Positions 1-8,548 of a stretch of DNA of 44,335 nt are shown piece after piece. Source of the stretch: Alphaproteobacteria bacterium (GTDB lineage Bacteria; Pseudomonadota; Alphaproteobacteria; Rhizobiales; Amorphaceae). Below the pieces are notes generated by a model, which was given only the letters and a program-made list of their open reading frames with translations, made no database searches and had not been told where the DNA came from. Made by a program: the position numbers and the translations under genes. The stretch spans positions 1 to 44,335 of the forward strand of contig JAUIJH010000024.1 of assembly GCA_030431335.1 (NCBI GenBank), read 5' to 3'. Numbering within the stretch: the stretch's first letter is position 1; every line of letters begins with the position of its first letter.

Positions 1-617
1 CCCTGGTTGATCTGCTGCGTGCCATGGTAGAGGCCCGACGTGTCGCCGAGGCCCACCGTGTTGGCGGTGGCGAACAGGCGGAAGGCCGGGTGCGGCCGGA
101 TGACGCGGTTCTGGTCGAGCAGCGTCAGGCGGCCGGAGACCTCCAGCACCCGCTGGATCACGAACATCACGTCCGGGCGGCCGGCATCGTACTCGTCGAA
201 CACCAGCGCGGTGTTGGTCTGCAAGGCCCAGGGCAGGATGCCGTCGCGAAACTCGGTCACCTGGTTGCCGTCGCGCACCACGATGGCGTCCTTGCCGACG
301 AGGTCGATACGGCTGATGTGGCTGTCGAGGTTGACGCGCACGCACGGCCAGTTGAGCCGCGCGGCCACCTGCTCGATGTGGGTCGACTTGCCGGTGCCGT
401 GGTAGCCGGCGATCATCACGCGGCGGTTATGCTTGAAACCGGCCAGGATCGCCTTGGTCGTGGGCGGGTCGAACACGTAGGACGGGTCGACGTCCGGCAC
501 GTGCTCGGCCGGCTCGGCGAAAGCCGGGACCTGCATGTCGCTGTCGATATTGAAGGTTTGCGCGGCAGACACGGTCATGTCCGGCAAACGTTGCGACGCG
601 TGCTGCGTCTCGGCCAT
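1..617 (-). CDS. cobS: Cobaltochelatase subunit CobS (partial, C-terminus outside window)
   Basis: AAA+ ATPase subunit of the CobNST cobaltochelatase, which inserts cobalt into hydrogenobyrinic acid a,c-diamide in the late-insertion (aerobic) B12 route. The visible 205 codons start with MAETQHASQRLPDM. They contain the CobS-specific N-terminal stretch with SYVFDPPTTKAILAG (about residues 46-60), a Walker A GYHGTGKS (71-78) and a Walker B ALVFDEYD (137-144). The gene runs off the left edge at about residue 205; the family is usually about 330 residues, so roughly the last third is missing. A J-domain gene lies 62 bp upstream on the same strand, the usual alphaproteobacterial arrangement. CobT would be expected beyond the edge, but this cannot be seen. 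Identity is secure from the motifs. Confidence 0.95.
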   Translation of the reverse strand, partial: MAETQHASQRLPDMTVSAAQTFNIDSDMQVPAFAEPAEHVPDVDPSYVFDPPTTKAILAGFKHNRRVMIAGYHGTGKSTHIEQVAARLNWPCVRVNLDSHISRIDLVGKDAIVVRDGNQVTEFRDGILPWALQTNTALVFDEYDAGRPDVMFVIQRVLEVSGRLTLLDQNRVIRPHPAFRLFATANTVGLGDTSGLYHGTQQINQ

Positions 618-679
618 AGAGCTCGTCCTCGAACAGTTCTGCGATGCGGAGCCGACCGTCGTGCCGGCCACGCGGGCGA

Positions 680-1327
680 CTAGCAATACCCCGCGCGTCT
701 CAGCACGTTGTAAGCATTGATTACGCTACGCAGCCGCGCCTCCGAGCTGCGATCCCCTTGGTTTGCGTCAGGATGGTGGCGCTTTACAAGCGTTTTGTAC
801 CTCGCCTTGATGGCGTCCTTCGACGCATCGGGCTCCAACCCCATGATTTCGAACGCATGGCGTTCCGGCCCCTTCGGACGCCGCTGCTCCGGCTGCGGCG
901 GCGCCTCCTGCCCGCCGTCGCCGGCGAAGAAGCCAAACGGATCGTCGTAGAAGCCGCTGAAGGCCGCGTTGGTCTTGCGCACCCGCGCGCTCGCCCCGCG
1001 CACCCCGATCGGCTTGGTGGGGCGGTGGCCGATGATGGCGTCGCGCTGGTAGGCGATCACGTCGTCGTCGCTCATCCCGGCGAAGAAGTTATAACTCTTA
1101 TTATACTCACGAACGTGCTCGAGACAGAAGGTGTGGTACTGCCCCTCCTTGCCGCGACCCTTGGGCGCACGGAACTCGCCGGGCTCGTTGCAGCCGGTGA
1201 CCTCGCACGCGCGCTGGATCGTGGCCTGCTCGCCGGACGGCACGGCGCCGCGACCGCCGCCCGCGCTGCTGCGGCGGCGTTGCTGCGAGACCTTGATGCG
1301 GTCGTAATCTTTCGACGAGAAATCCAT
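680..1327 (-). CDS. J-domain (DnaJ-like) protein upstream of cobS
   Basis: A 215-residue protein with a C-terminal J domain (about residues 150-215) carrying the HPD motif in KRHHPDANQGD at about 185-187, so it probably stimulates an Hsp70 (DnaK) ATPase. There is no G/F region, zinc-finger repeat or DnaJ C-terminal domain, so it is not canonical DnaJ. The N-terminal half contains paired cysteines (CEVTGCNEPG and a later FCLEHV), possibly a small metal site. The ATG at 1327 (MDFSSKDYDRIKVS) is preferred over upstream in-frame starts because family members begin near this point. It precedes cobS on the same strand. A role in assembling the CobST chelatase complex is a plausible inference from position only. 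Confidence 0.85.
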   Translation of the reverse strand: MDFSSKDYDRIKVSQQRRRSSAGGGRGAVPSGEQATIQRACEVTGCNEPGEFRAPKGRGKEGQYHTFCLEHVREYNKSYNFFAGMSDDDVIAYQRDAIIGHRPTKPIGVRGASARVRKTNAAFSGFYDDPFGFFAGDGGQEAPPQPEQRRPKGPERHAFEIMGLEPDASKDAIKARYKTLVKRHHPDANQGDRSSEARLRSVINAYNVLRRAGYC

Positions 1328-1459
1328 AGCGACACGATTATGGGCGGCGCGTATTGCGCGAACAAGGACTTGACTTTGCGCGCTGCACAAGCGGGCCTGC
1401 GGCGCGTTGCCCGCCGTGGGCCGATTGCTACATTTTTGCGCGGCTTGCGGTGCCGACCG

Positions 1460-2071
1460 CTACCAGAGCGAGCTCTTGGCCCGTGCAGGCCATTCGCTAT
1501 CGTATACGGCGCCGTCGATCCCTCGCTGGGTGAGCGCTTCCAGGATCGCGCCGGGCGTCGGCAGGGCGGCGGGGTCGGCATGGCCGCCGCTCCAAAGCTG
1601 CGCGCGCATCACAGCCCGCGCACACTGGAAATAGACCTCGTCCACGCCGACGAACACCACAGTCCGCGGCGCCTTGCCGTTGCGGGCGAACTCGGCGCAC
1701 ACGTCGGCGTCGGCCGTGATGCGCGCCTTGCCGATGACGCGAATCACCGTTCCGGACCCCGGAATGAGAAACATCAGGGACACGCGCGGGTCGCGCACAA
1801 TATTGCGCAAGGTGTCGATCCGGTTGTTGCCGTTGCGGTCGGGCAGGACGATCGTCGCCTCGTCGATCACGCTCGCCACCGGCCCGTCGTCGCCGCGCGG
1901 CGAACAGTCGAGGCCCTCCGGACCGACGCTGGCGACCGCACAAAACGGCGAAGCCTCGATCCAGGCCCGGTACTCGGGCGTGATCCGGGTGGATACCTTG
2001 ACCGTTGCCGGCTTCGCCGGTGTCCCGTAATGGGCGGCGAGTTCGGATTCGGTGGCAATGAAATGGGGCAT
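1460..2071 (-). CDS. Pyridoxamine 5'-phosphate oxidase-family FMN-binding protein
   Basis: A 203-residue protein with a PPOX split-barrel fold. Typical features are ASVGPEGLDCSPRGD (beta strand and FMN-phosphate region), LPDRNGNNRIDTLRNI and a PRVSLMFLIPG strand followed by VIRVIGKARIT. It resembles the MSMEG_1061-type branch of uncharacterised FMN- or F420-dependent flavoproteins rather than PdxH, because the PdxH C-terminal PLP-site motif is missing. The substrate cannot be read from the sequence. It is a single gene on the minus strand, divergent from the cyclopropane-synthase-like gene across about 150 bp. Confidence 0.8.
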   Translation of the reverse strand: MPHFIATESELAAHYGTPAKPATVKVSTRITPEYRAWIEASPFCAVASVGPEGLDCSPRGDDGPVASVIDEATIVLPDRNGNNRIDTLRNIVRDPRVSLMFLIPGSGTVIRVIGKARITADADVCAEFARNGKAPRTVVFVGVDEVYFQCARAVMRAQLWSGGHADPAALPTPGAILEALTQRGIDGAVYDSEWPARAKSSLW

Positions 2072-2222
2072 CGATAATTTTACCGCTCGTGTCGGCCGGG
2101 CAAGGCATTACAGGGTGCCTTCCATGCCATTTCGGACACACACAACTGAACGGTTTTAATGTAGCGTTGGGGATCTGAATCTGCCAACGGTGCTCCGCGC
2201 CAACTCTCTTGGAGGCCCGCTC

Positions 2223-3122
2223 ATGACCAAACCCCAACGCTTCAAGCCGGTCGATACAGCGGCCGCAAAGAAGATGAGTGCCGCCGAGGCAATCCAATAC
2301 CACTACGACAACGACACCCGCTTCTTCTCGCTGTGGCTGGACCCGACGCTGTCGTACTCCAGCGCCCGCTGGCGGGACGGGCTCGGCCGCCCGGTGGCAA
2401 GCGATCTCGCCTCGGCCCAGCGGTCGAAGATCGACCATCACCTCGACGCCGCCGCGCTGCCGAAAGGCGGTCGCCTGATCGATATCGGCTGCGGCTGGGG
2501 CGCGGTGCTGGAAGGCGCGGTGGCACGCGACCCCTCGGCAAGCGCCCTCGGACTGACGCTCAGCCGCGACCAGCACGCCTACATCACCCATCACGCGAGC
2601 CCCGGCGTCAGCGCCGACCTGCATGATTTCTTCGCCTTCGAGAGCGAGACGCCGTTCGATGCGGCCATCTCCGTCGGCGCGTTCGAGCATTTCGCCCGCC
2701 CCGAGATGGACCGCGCGCAGAAGATCGCGGTTTACCGCACGTTCTTCGAGCGCCTGGCCGGCCTCCTCAACAAGGGCAGCCGGTTCTCCCTGCAGACCAT
2801 CGTCTGGGACGCGGTGGAGTTCGAGCCGTCGAAATCGCTGTTGCCGGAGACCGTGTTCCCGCAATCCGACCTGCCGTTCATCGAGGAAGTGGTCGCCGCC
2901 TCGGCCGAAACGTTCCGCCTCATCTATATGGAGAACGACCCGGACGAGTACGCGATGACGCTGACGGCCTGGATCACCAACCTCAAGGCCGCGCGCGAGA
3001 CCGTGGTCGGCGAATGGGGCGAGGAGAAATACGACTTCTTCGAGCGCTACCTGCGCCAGTCGCGGCTCGGCTTCAAGCAGCGCTACAATTCATTGGCGCG
3101 CTTCGTGTTCGTGCGGCGCTGA
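2223..3122 (+). CDS. Cyclopropane-fatty-acid synthase-family SAM methyltransferase
   Basis: A 299-residue class I SAM-dependent methyltransferase of the CFA synthase / mycolic acid cyclopropane synthase family. It has the N-terminal IQYHYDNDTRFFSLWLD signature (about residues 20-37), motif I LIDIGCGWG (about 85) and SVGAFEHFA further on. These enzymes methylate or cyclopropanate unsaturated acyl chains of phospholipids, or related lipids, at the membrane. It is shorter than E. coli Cfa (about 380 residues) because it lacks that enzyme's N-terminal domain, so it is closer in size to the mycobacterial CmaA type. The ATG at 2223 follows a good TTGGAGG ribosome site. It stands alone; the lipid substrate is not determinable. 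Confidence 0.85.
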   Translation: MTKPQRFKPVDTAAAKKMSAAEAIQYHYDNDTRFFSLWLDPTLSYSSARWRDGLGRPVASDLASAQRSKIDHHLDAAALPKGGRLIDIGCGWGAVLEGAVARDPSASALGLTLSRDQHAYITHHASPGVSADLHDFFAFESETPFDAAISVGAFEHFARPEMDRAQKIAVYRTFFERLAGLLNKGSRFSLQTIVWDAVEFEPSKSLLPETVFPQSDLPFIEEVVAASAETFRLIYMENDPDEYAMTLTAWITNLKAARETVVGEWGEEKYDFFERYLRQSRLGFKQRYNSLARFVFVRR

Positions 3123-3169
3123 CCGACATGGCGGCGGGGCAAGCGCCGCGTTGAGCTTGCGTGGGACTT

Positions 3170-3195
3170 GGCCGCCGGCCCCAAAACGGGCGGCC
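3170..3195. repeat. GC-rich inverted repeat after the CFA-like gene
   Basis: GGCCGCC (3170-3176) pairs with GGCGGCC (3189-3195) around a 12-base loop containing AAAA. It lies 48 bp past the CFA-like stop and 86 bp before the chemoreceptor start. It could be a weak terminator or a leader structure; there is no T tract, so this is only a structural observation. Confidence 0.3.
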
Positions 3196-3280
3196 GATCG
3201 CCCGGACACGGTGCGAAGGCAGGCTCGCCCAAGCATTTGCCGTCACTAGGGAATATGAGCCCCCCTGTGACGGTGATTGC

Positions 3281-5011
3281 ATGTTTTCCCCTATCCTTTC
3301 GCGCCTGTCCATCAAAGCCAAGCTTCTGCTCCTGACGGCGCTCAGCGTCTTCACGCTGACGCCGCTGGTGCTTTTCATTCTATGGAACGCACACGAATCG
3401 GCGATCCATCGCGAGGTCGGCAAGGCCCGCGCGGTCGCCGAGATGGCCCAGCGCCTGGCCACAAGCCTGCACCAGCAAGCCAGCGAAGGCACGATCACCG
3501 ACGACGAGGCGCGCAAGCGATTCTACGATGCCGTGCAAACGATGCGCTTCGACGACGGCAAGGACTACATCTTCGTGTCGGACCTGGCCGGTCGCAGCAT
3601 CGCGAACCCCGGCAATCCGGCCATCGAAGGCAAGGACCTGTACGATCTGCAGGACGCGAACGGCAAATATCTCTTCCGAGAAATCGCGGACAGGGCCCGA
3701 GAGGGCAATGGTGAGGTCGAATACCACTGGCCACAGCCAGGCTCGGACACGCCCGAGCGCAAGATCGCATACGTGTTCGGCTTCATGCCCTGGAACATGG
3801 CCATCGGCGCCGGGATCTATACGTCGAGCGTCGATGTCGACTTCAAGCACCTGATCGTGACATCGCTGGTGGTGAGCCTGCTCGCCATCATCCTGATCAC
3901 GGCCGCGGGCTTCGTTATTGCCAGAGACCTGTCAAAATCCGCCGGAGATCTCGCTAAGCGGGTGGAGATGCTGGCCCGCGGCGAAATCATCCTGACGCAA
4001 AATCCCTACGTCCACCGGCGTGACGCGATGGGCACCATCGCGCGCTCCGTCTCCCAGCTGCGCGAGGCGGTGATCGAGCGCAACGAGCTGCAGAACCGCC
4101 AGTCCGAGCTGCAGGCCAAGCAGCGCGCCGAGTTGCAGGCGACGATGGACTCCATGGCCGACCAGCTGGAGCGGGAAGTCGGATCCCAGATGCGCACGAT
4201 GCGCGAGGGGGCCGGCGGCATGATGAAGCAGGCCGAGAGCCTCAAGGGCATCGCCCATCACCTGCGGACCGCGATGGACCGTGCGTTCGAGGCGGTGGAG
4301 AGCGGCGACCGGAGCGTGCAGACCGTCGCCGCCTCGACCGAAGAGCTCAGCGTGAGCGCCAACGAGATCGCCCGGCAGGTGGACGAGACCGCCCGCATGT
4401 CCGGCATGGCGGTGAAGTCGGCCGAAGAGGCGGCCCAGTTCATCAACGGCCTTGCCGACGCGAGCCGCGCCATCAACGAGGTGACGGAGCTGATCAACAC
4501 GATCGCCGAGCAGACCAACCTGCTGGCGCTCAACGCCACCATCGAGGCGGCGCGGGCCGGCGAAGCGGGCAGCGGCTTTGCCGTCGTCGCCGGCGAAGTG
4601 AAGAACCTCGCCGAGCGCACCTCCAAGGCGACCGAGGAGATCGCCACCCAGATCCGCGAGATGCAAAGCCGCACCGACAAGAGCGTGACGCTGATCGGCG
4701 GCATCGTCGAGCAGATCCAGACCGTCTCGAAGAACACCACCGCGATGGCCTCCGCACTGGAAGAGCAGAACGCCGCGATCAACGAGATCGTCCACAACAT
4801 CCAGACCGTGTCGCAAAGCTCGTCACGCCTGCGCAAAGACATGAACGAAGTGCGCTCCGATGCCGGCCAGACCGACGATGCCGTGAAATCGGTCACCGAT
4901 ACGTCGACGGACCTCAACGAGCGCAGCGGCAGCGTCAACACGGCCGTGGTCAACTTCCTGCGCAGCCTGCGCAACACCGCCACCGGCAAAAAGGAACTGG
5001 AAGCCGCCTGA
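3281..5011 (+). CDS. Methyl-accepting chemotaxis protein with a Cache domain
   Basis: A 576-residue transmembrane chemoreceptor. Order: short cytoplasmic N-terminus, TM1 (about residues 10-33, [20 protein letters not shown]), a periplasmic single Cache-2 domain (about 40-190) with [15 protein letters not shown] and [17 protein letters not shown]2 (about 190-213), HAMP (about 213-265) and an MCP signalling domain whose hairpin tip is [20 protein letters not shown] (about 409-428). It senses a small ligand and signals through CheW/CheA. No C-terminal CheR-binding pentapeptide is visible (the protein ends GKKELEAA). The ATG at 3281 was chosen because TM1 follows directly; the upstream in-frame residues look non-coding. 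No other che gene is nearby, so it is an orphan receptor. Cache-2 ligands are often small carboxylates, but the ligand here is unknown. Confidence 0.93.
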   Translation: MFSPILSRLSIKAKLLLLTALSVFTLTPLVLFILWNAHESAIHREVGKARAVAEMAQRLATSLHQQASEGTITDDEARKRFYDAVQTMRFDDGKDYIFVSDLAGRSIANPGNPAIEGKDLYDLQDANGKYLFREIADRAREGNGEVEYHWPQPGSDTPERKIAYVFGFMPWNMAIGAGIYTSSVDVDFKHLIVTSLVVSLLAIILITAAGFVIARDLSKSAGDLAKRVEMLARGEIILTQNPYVHRRDAMGTIARSVSQLREAVIERNELQNRQSELQAKQRAELQATMDSMADQLEREVGSQMRTMREGAGGMMKQAESLKGIAHHLRTAMDRAFEAVESGDRSVQTVAASTEELSVSANEIARQVDETARMSGMAVKSAEEAAQFINGLADASRAINEVTELINTIAEQTNLLALNATIEAARAGEAGSGFAVVAGEVKNLAERTSKATEEIATQIREMQSRTDKSVTLIGGIVEQIQTVSKNTTAMASALEEQNAAINEIVHNIQTVSQSSSRLRKDMNEVRSDAGQTDDAVKSVTDTSTDLNERSGSVNTAVVNFLRSLRNTATGKKELEAA

Positions 5012-5109
5012 TCGGTGGCGCCCTTGCTCCTCGTTGCCGGCAACGAACCGTTGCCACAACCGTCCCTTGGCCTATAGGTTTCGCGCCGAAGAAGACGGCG
5101 GGAGGCGAC

Positions 5110-5184
5110 ATGACGAGGCAGTGGCACGCGCGTGCGGCGGAAGGACGATCCTGCCGCCGGCAACGGACCGCCCGATCGTCGTGA
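5110..5184 (+). other. Possible 24-codon leader ORF ahead of the glycerol-1-phosphate dehydrogenase-like gene
   Basis: The best ribosome site here (GGGAGG, just before 5106) is ideally spaced for the ATG at 5110. That ATG is in a different frame from the downstream enzyme. Its frame reads MTRQWHARAAEGRSCRR and ends at TGA 5182-5184, which overlaps GTG 5181 in the enzyme frame (GTGA). It could be a leader peptide coupled to the enzyme, a chance ORF, or the trace of a frameshift near the enzyme's N-terminus. The arginine-rich content is not distinctive. Confidence 0.3.
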
Positions 5185-6506
5185 GCGCATCCGGGATGAT
5201 CGACGAGGCGGTGGCCCGTTCCAGGACCATCGCCGAAATCCTCCTCGGCAACGGCGTCATGGCCGAAGCAGGGGCGCTGGTGAAACGCCACTTCGGCAAC
5301 GGCCCCGTCCGCGTGGTGAGCGACGAGAACACCCGCCTCGCCGGCGCCGCCCTGTTCGACGCGCTGGCCGCCGCCGGCATCGCCTACACCGAGCACGTTC
5401 TGCCGCGCGCCCCGCGCCCCAAGCCCACCGTGGAACTGGGCGAGATGCTGGCCGCCGCGATGGGCGACGCAACGCCCATCTCGCTCGGCTCCGGCGTGAT
5501 CCACGACGTCACCAAATACGCCGCCTTCACCCTCGGCCGACCTTATCTGTGCGTGGCGACCGCCGCCTCGATGGACGGCTACACCTCCGCCGGCGCCCCG
5601 CTGACGCGCGACGGCTTCAAGAAGACGATCGACTGCCGCCCGCCCCTCGCCATCCTCGCCGACCTCGACGTGGTGGCCGCCGCGCCGGCGGAAATGTCCG
5701 GCTGGGGCTACGGCGACCTCGGCGGCAAAGTGCCCGCCGGCGGCGACTGGATCATCGCCGACGCGCTGGGCATCGAGCCCATCGACGCGGTCGCCTGGCC
5801 CATGGTGCAGGATCACCTGGCCGGCTGGCTCGCCGCGCCCGACAAGGTCAAAGCCGGCGACCCCGCCGCCGTCGCCGACCTCTTCACCGGCCTCACCCTC
5901 GCCGGCCTCGCAATGGAGTTTCACGGCACCTCGCGCCCTGCCTCCGGCGCGGACCATCAGATCGCCCACATCTTCGAGATGGAAAACCTGATGCAAGACG
6001 GCGAGCGCGTGTCGCATGGTGCCTGCGTGGCGCTCGGCACCATCACCTCGCTCAAGCTGTTCGACTTCGTGCTGCGCCAGGATCTCGCGGCGCTCGACCA
6101 CGAGGCGATCCTCGCCGCGGCCCCCTCGCTGGAGGCCAAGAAGGCGGAGATCGACGCTACGTTCGCGCCAGCCCTGGCGGAGCGCGCGTTGCAAGAGACC
6201 GGCGCCAAACACGCCGCGCCCGACGTTCACCGCGCCCGCCTCGAGACGGTCGCCACCGTCTGGCCGCAGCTCAGTGCCCGCCTTTCGCAGCACCTGATGC
6301 GCGCGCCGGCGATGGCCGATCTTCTGCAAAGAGCCGGCGCCCCGGTGCGGCCCGAGGATATCGGCATCGACGAGGCGCGCCTCAAGCGCACCGTGCGCGC
6401 CGGCCGCTTCATCCGCTCGCGCTACACCATCCTCGACTTGCTGGAAGAAACGGGCCTGTTCGAGCAGGCGCTGGCCGAGGTGTTGCCGGCCGCCACCACG
6501 GCTTGA
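5121..6506 (+). CDS. sn-Glycerol-1-phosphate dehydrogenase-like (AraM/EgsA family) enzyme
   Basis: A metal-dependent NAD(P) dehydrogenase of the iron-ADH / dehydroquinate-synthase superfamily. Its members reduce dihydroxyacetone phosphate to sn-glycerol-1-phosphate or act on related polyol phosphates. Visible features are ISLGSGVIHDVTKYAA (nucleotide-binding glycine loop), TAASMDGYTSAGAPL, and the likely metal ligands Asp in SGWGYGDLGGK and His in SGADHQIAH and VSHGACVALG. It starts a tight set with an SDR and a HAD phosphatase, and the N-terminal domain is preceded by about 50 weakly conserved residues. The start is uncertain: GTG 5121, GTG 5181 and ATG 5196 are all in frame; 5121 is shown because GAGG precedes it closely. 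The substrate is inferred from family only. Confidence 0.82.
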   Translation: MARACGGRTILPPATDRPIVVSASGMIDEAVARSRTIAEILLGNGVMAEAGALVKRHFGNGPVRVVSDENTRLAGAALFDALAAAGIAYTEHVLPRAPRPKPTVELGEMLAAAMGDATPISLGSGVIHDVTKYAAFTLGRPYLCVATAASMDGYTSAGAPLTRDGFKKTIDCRPPLAILADLDVVAAAPAEMSGWGYGDLGGKVPAGGDWIIADALGIEPIDAVAWPMVQDHLAGWLAAPDKVKAGDPAAVADLFTGLTLAGLAMEFHGTSRPASGADHQIAHIFEMENLMQDGERVSHGACVALGTITSLKLFDFVLRQDLAALDHEAILAAAPSLEAKKAEIDATFAPALAERALQETGAKHAAPDVHRARLETVATVWPQLSARLSQHLMRAPAMADLLQRAGAPVRPEDIGIDEARLKRTVRAGRFIRSRYTILDLLEETGLFEQALAEVLPAATTA

Positions 6507-6532
6507 CGGACGCAGGCAGAAGGAGAACCCCA

Positions 6533-7303
6533 GTGGCACAGTGGACCGAGCGCTTCAGCCTCGCCGGACGCAAGGCATTCATCACCGGCGCCTCCAAAGG
6601 CATCGGCGCCGAGATCGCGCGCGTCTTCGCCGACGCGGGGGCCGACATCGTCGCCACCGGGCGCAACGAGGCGGAACTCGCCGAGACGGCCGCCGCCGTG
6701 GAGGCGATGGGCCGCAAATGCCTGGCGCTGCCGGCCGACCTCGCCGATCCCGCCGCTACCAAGGCCGTGGCCGAGAAGGCCCTGGCCGCTTGGGGCACCA
6801 TCGACATCCTGGTGAACAACGCCGGCATTGCCCGCCTCGCCCCCGCCCTCGAAATCTCGCTGGAGGACTGGGACGCGACGATGGCCGTCAACCTGCGTGC
6901 CCCCTTCCTGCTTGCGCAGGTGCTGGCGCCGGGCATGGTCGCGCAACGCTGGGGCAAGATCGTGATGATCTCCTCCCAGTCGGGTGTCATCGTCTTCCCC
7001 GAACACGCGGCTTATTGCGCCTCCAAAGGCGGTCTCAACATGCTGACCAAGGCGTTGATGTGCGAACTCGCCCAGCACAACGTGCAAGTCAACGCCATCT
7101 GCCCCACCGTCGTGATGACCGAGATGGGCCAGAAAGTGTGGGGGCCCGAGGAAAAAGGCGGCCCCATGCGGCGCGCGACACCGCTCCAGCGCTTCGGCGA
7201 GCCGGTGGAGATCGCCGACGCCGCGCTCTACCTCGCCTCCCCCGCCTCCGGCCTGGTGAACGGCGAAATCCTGATGATCGAAGGTGGCTACGCGTCCGTA
7301 TGA
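6533..7303 (+). CDS. Short-chain dehydrogenase/reductase (SDR)
   Basis: A 256-residue classical SDR with TGASKGIG (residues 18-25, cofactor binding), NNAG (95-98), catalytic Ser in ISSQSG (146-151) and YxxxK in YCASK (Tyr161, Lys165). It ends EGGYASV, as in the gluconate 5-dehydrogenase, xylulose reductase and threitol dehydrogenase branch. It probably interconverts a polyol or sugar hydroxyl and ketone using NAD(P)H. The GTG at 6533 is preceded by AGGAG at 6521-6525. It lies 26 bp after the glycerol-1-phosphate dehydrogenase-like gene and its stop overlaps the next ATG, so it is very likely co-transcribed. Substrate unknown. Confidence 0.9.
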   Translation: MAQWTERFSLAGRKAFITGASKGIGAEIARVFADAGADIVATGRNEAELAETAAAVEAMGRKCLALPADLADPAATKAVAEKALAAWGTIDILVNNAGIARLAPALEISLEDWDATMAVNLRAPFLLAQVLAPGMVAQRWGKIVMISSQSGVIVFPEHAAYCASKGGLNMLTKALMCELAQHNVQVNAICPTVVMTEMGQKVWGPEEKGGPMRRATPLQRFGEPVEIADAALYLASPASGLVNGEILMIEGGYASV

Positions 7304-8208
7304 CGAACCCTCTCACGGACGCCCATGCCGTCTTCGCCCGCTACGAGGAGCTGCGCTGGCGCCTGCCCTACTGGCGCGGCAAGGCCGAAGAGCCCCTGGT
7401 CGTGCGCGACCTGTCCGAGGTGATGGATCGCTACGACGCCTTCGTGCTCGACGGCTTCGGTGTCCTCAATGTCGGCGAAGCAGCGATCCCCGGCGCGCGC
7501 GAGCGAGTGGCCGAGATGCGGGCGGCCGGCAAGATCGTTATCGTGCTGACCAACGCCGCCAGCCTCGCTTCGGCCGGCTCCGTCGCCAAATATCAGCGCC
7601 TGGGCTTCGATTTCACGGCCGACGAAATAGTCTCCAGCCGCGACGTCGCGATGGCCGCGATGGCCAAGCTGCCGGCCGGCACGCGCTGGGGCACCACGCC
7701 CGGCGGCTCCATGGAAGGCATCGACGCGCTCCCGCTCGAGACCGACCCCGCCCCCTATCTCGATGCGGACGCCATCTTGTACCTCAGCGGCGCCGAGTGG
7801 GACGAGGCGCGCCAGGCCATGCTGGTCGGCGCACTGCAGGCCAATCCGCGCCCGGTGGTGGTCGCCAACCCCGACCTCGTCGCCCCGCGCGAAGGGGGCC
7901 TGTCGATCGAGCCCGGCGCCTGGGCCCACGCGCTGATGGACGTCGCCCCGGACCTCGACGTCCACTTCTTCGGCAAGCCCTTCGACAACGCGTTCCAGGC
8001 GGTGCGCGCGCGGCTCGGCAACAAGACGCCGCCGCTCCATCGCATCGCGATGGTGGGCGACACGCTGCACACCGATATCCTGGGCGGCGCTGCGGCCGGC
8101 TGGGGCACGATCCTGATCGCCGATCACGGCATCTTCCGCGGGCTCGACGTCGCCCCCTTCATCGCCGCATCGGGCATCGTGCCCGACGTGATCGCGGCGA
8201 CCACCTGA
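7300..8208 (+). CDS. HAD superfamily IIA (NagD-like) hydrolase
   Basis: A 302-residue HAD-IIA protein. Motif I is VLDGFGVLN with the nucleophile Asp51. The usual second Asp two residues later is Phe53, which recalls the IIA 'hyp4' subgroup, where that position is Trp (DxWG). Motif II is LTNAA and motif IV is MVGDTLHTDILGG (about residue 262). The IIA cap lies between motifs II and III. The family dephosphorylates small phosphosugars, glycerol phosphates or nucleotides; loss of the general acid in motif I makes the activity uncertain. The ATG overlaps the SDR stop (ATGA), so the two are translationally coupled. It is probably the phosphatase of the same polyol-phosphate pathway. It converges with csaA, with a single base between the two stops. 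Confidence 0.88.
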   Translation: MTNPLTDAHAVFARYEELRWRLPYWRGKAEEPLVVRDLSEVMDRYDAFVLDGFGVLNVGEAAIPGARERVAEMRAAGKIVIVLTNAASLASAGSVAKYQRLGFDFTADEIVSSRDVAMAAMAKLPAGTRWGTTPGGSMEGIDALPLETDPAPYLDADAILYLSGAEWDEARQAMLVGALQANPRPVVVANPDLVAPREGGLSIEPGAWAHALMDVAPDLDVHFFGKPFDNAFQAVRARLGNKTPPLHRIAMVGDTLHTDILGGAAAGWGTILIADHGIFRGLDVAPFIAASGIVPDVIAATT

Positions 8209-8209
8209 C

Positions 8210-8548
8210 CTACATCAGCCGCGCGCCGTCGGGCACATCCTTGTCCGGCACCGCCAGCACGATGGCGCCCGCCTCGTCCAAGTAGCCCAAGGTCAGCACC
8301 TCGGACATGAACGGGCCGATCTGCCGCGGCGGGAAGTTCACCACCGCCATCACCTTGCGCCCCACCAGCGCCTCAGGCGTGTAGTGCACGGTGATCTGCG
8401 CCGAGCTCTTCTTGATGCCGACCTCGGCGCCGAAATCGATCCTGAGCTTGATCGCCGGCTTGCGCGCCTCCGGAAACGGCTGCGCCTCGATCACGGTGCC
8501 CACGCGGATGTCGACGGCGAGAAAGTCGTCGAAATTTATGACGCTCAC
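8210..8548 (-). CDS. csaA: CsaA-like tRNA-binding protein
   Basis: A 112-residue protein consisting of one tRNA-binding OB domain, as at the C-terminus of MetRS and in Arc1p/EMAP-II. Visible motifs are FDDFLAVDIRVGTVIEAQPF at the N-terminus, KLRIDFG, and VNFPPRQIGPFMSEVLTLG near the end. CsaA is described as a dimeric tRNA- and protein-binding factor in other bacteria; its cellular role is poorly defined. It overlaps the TetR-like gene by 4 bp (8545-8548) and is the last gene of the minus-strand ybjN-proC-tetR-csaA run. Length is normal. Confidence 0.92.
   Translation of the reverse strand: MSVINFDDFLAVDIRVGTVIEAQPFPEARKPAIKLRIDFGAEVGIKKSSAQITVHYTPEALVGRKVMAVVNFPPRQIGPFMSEVLTLGYLDEAGAIVLAVPDKDVPDGARLM

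Noticed and set aside
24-683. Plus-strand open frame over the cobS region
   Set aside because: It is antisense to clear CobS motifs on the minus strand and has no recognisable domain; long antisense frames are expected at this GC content.
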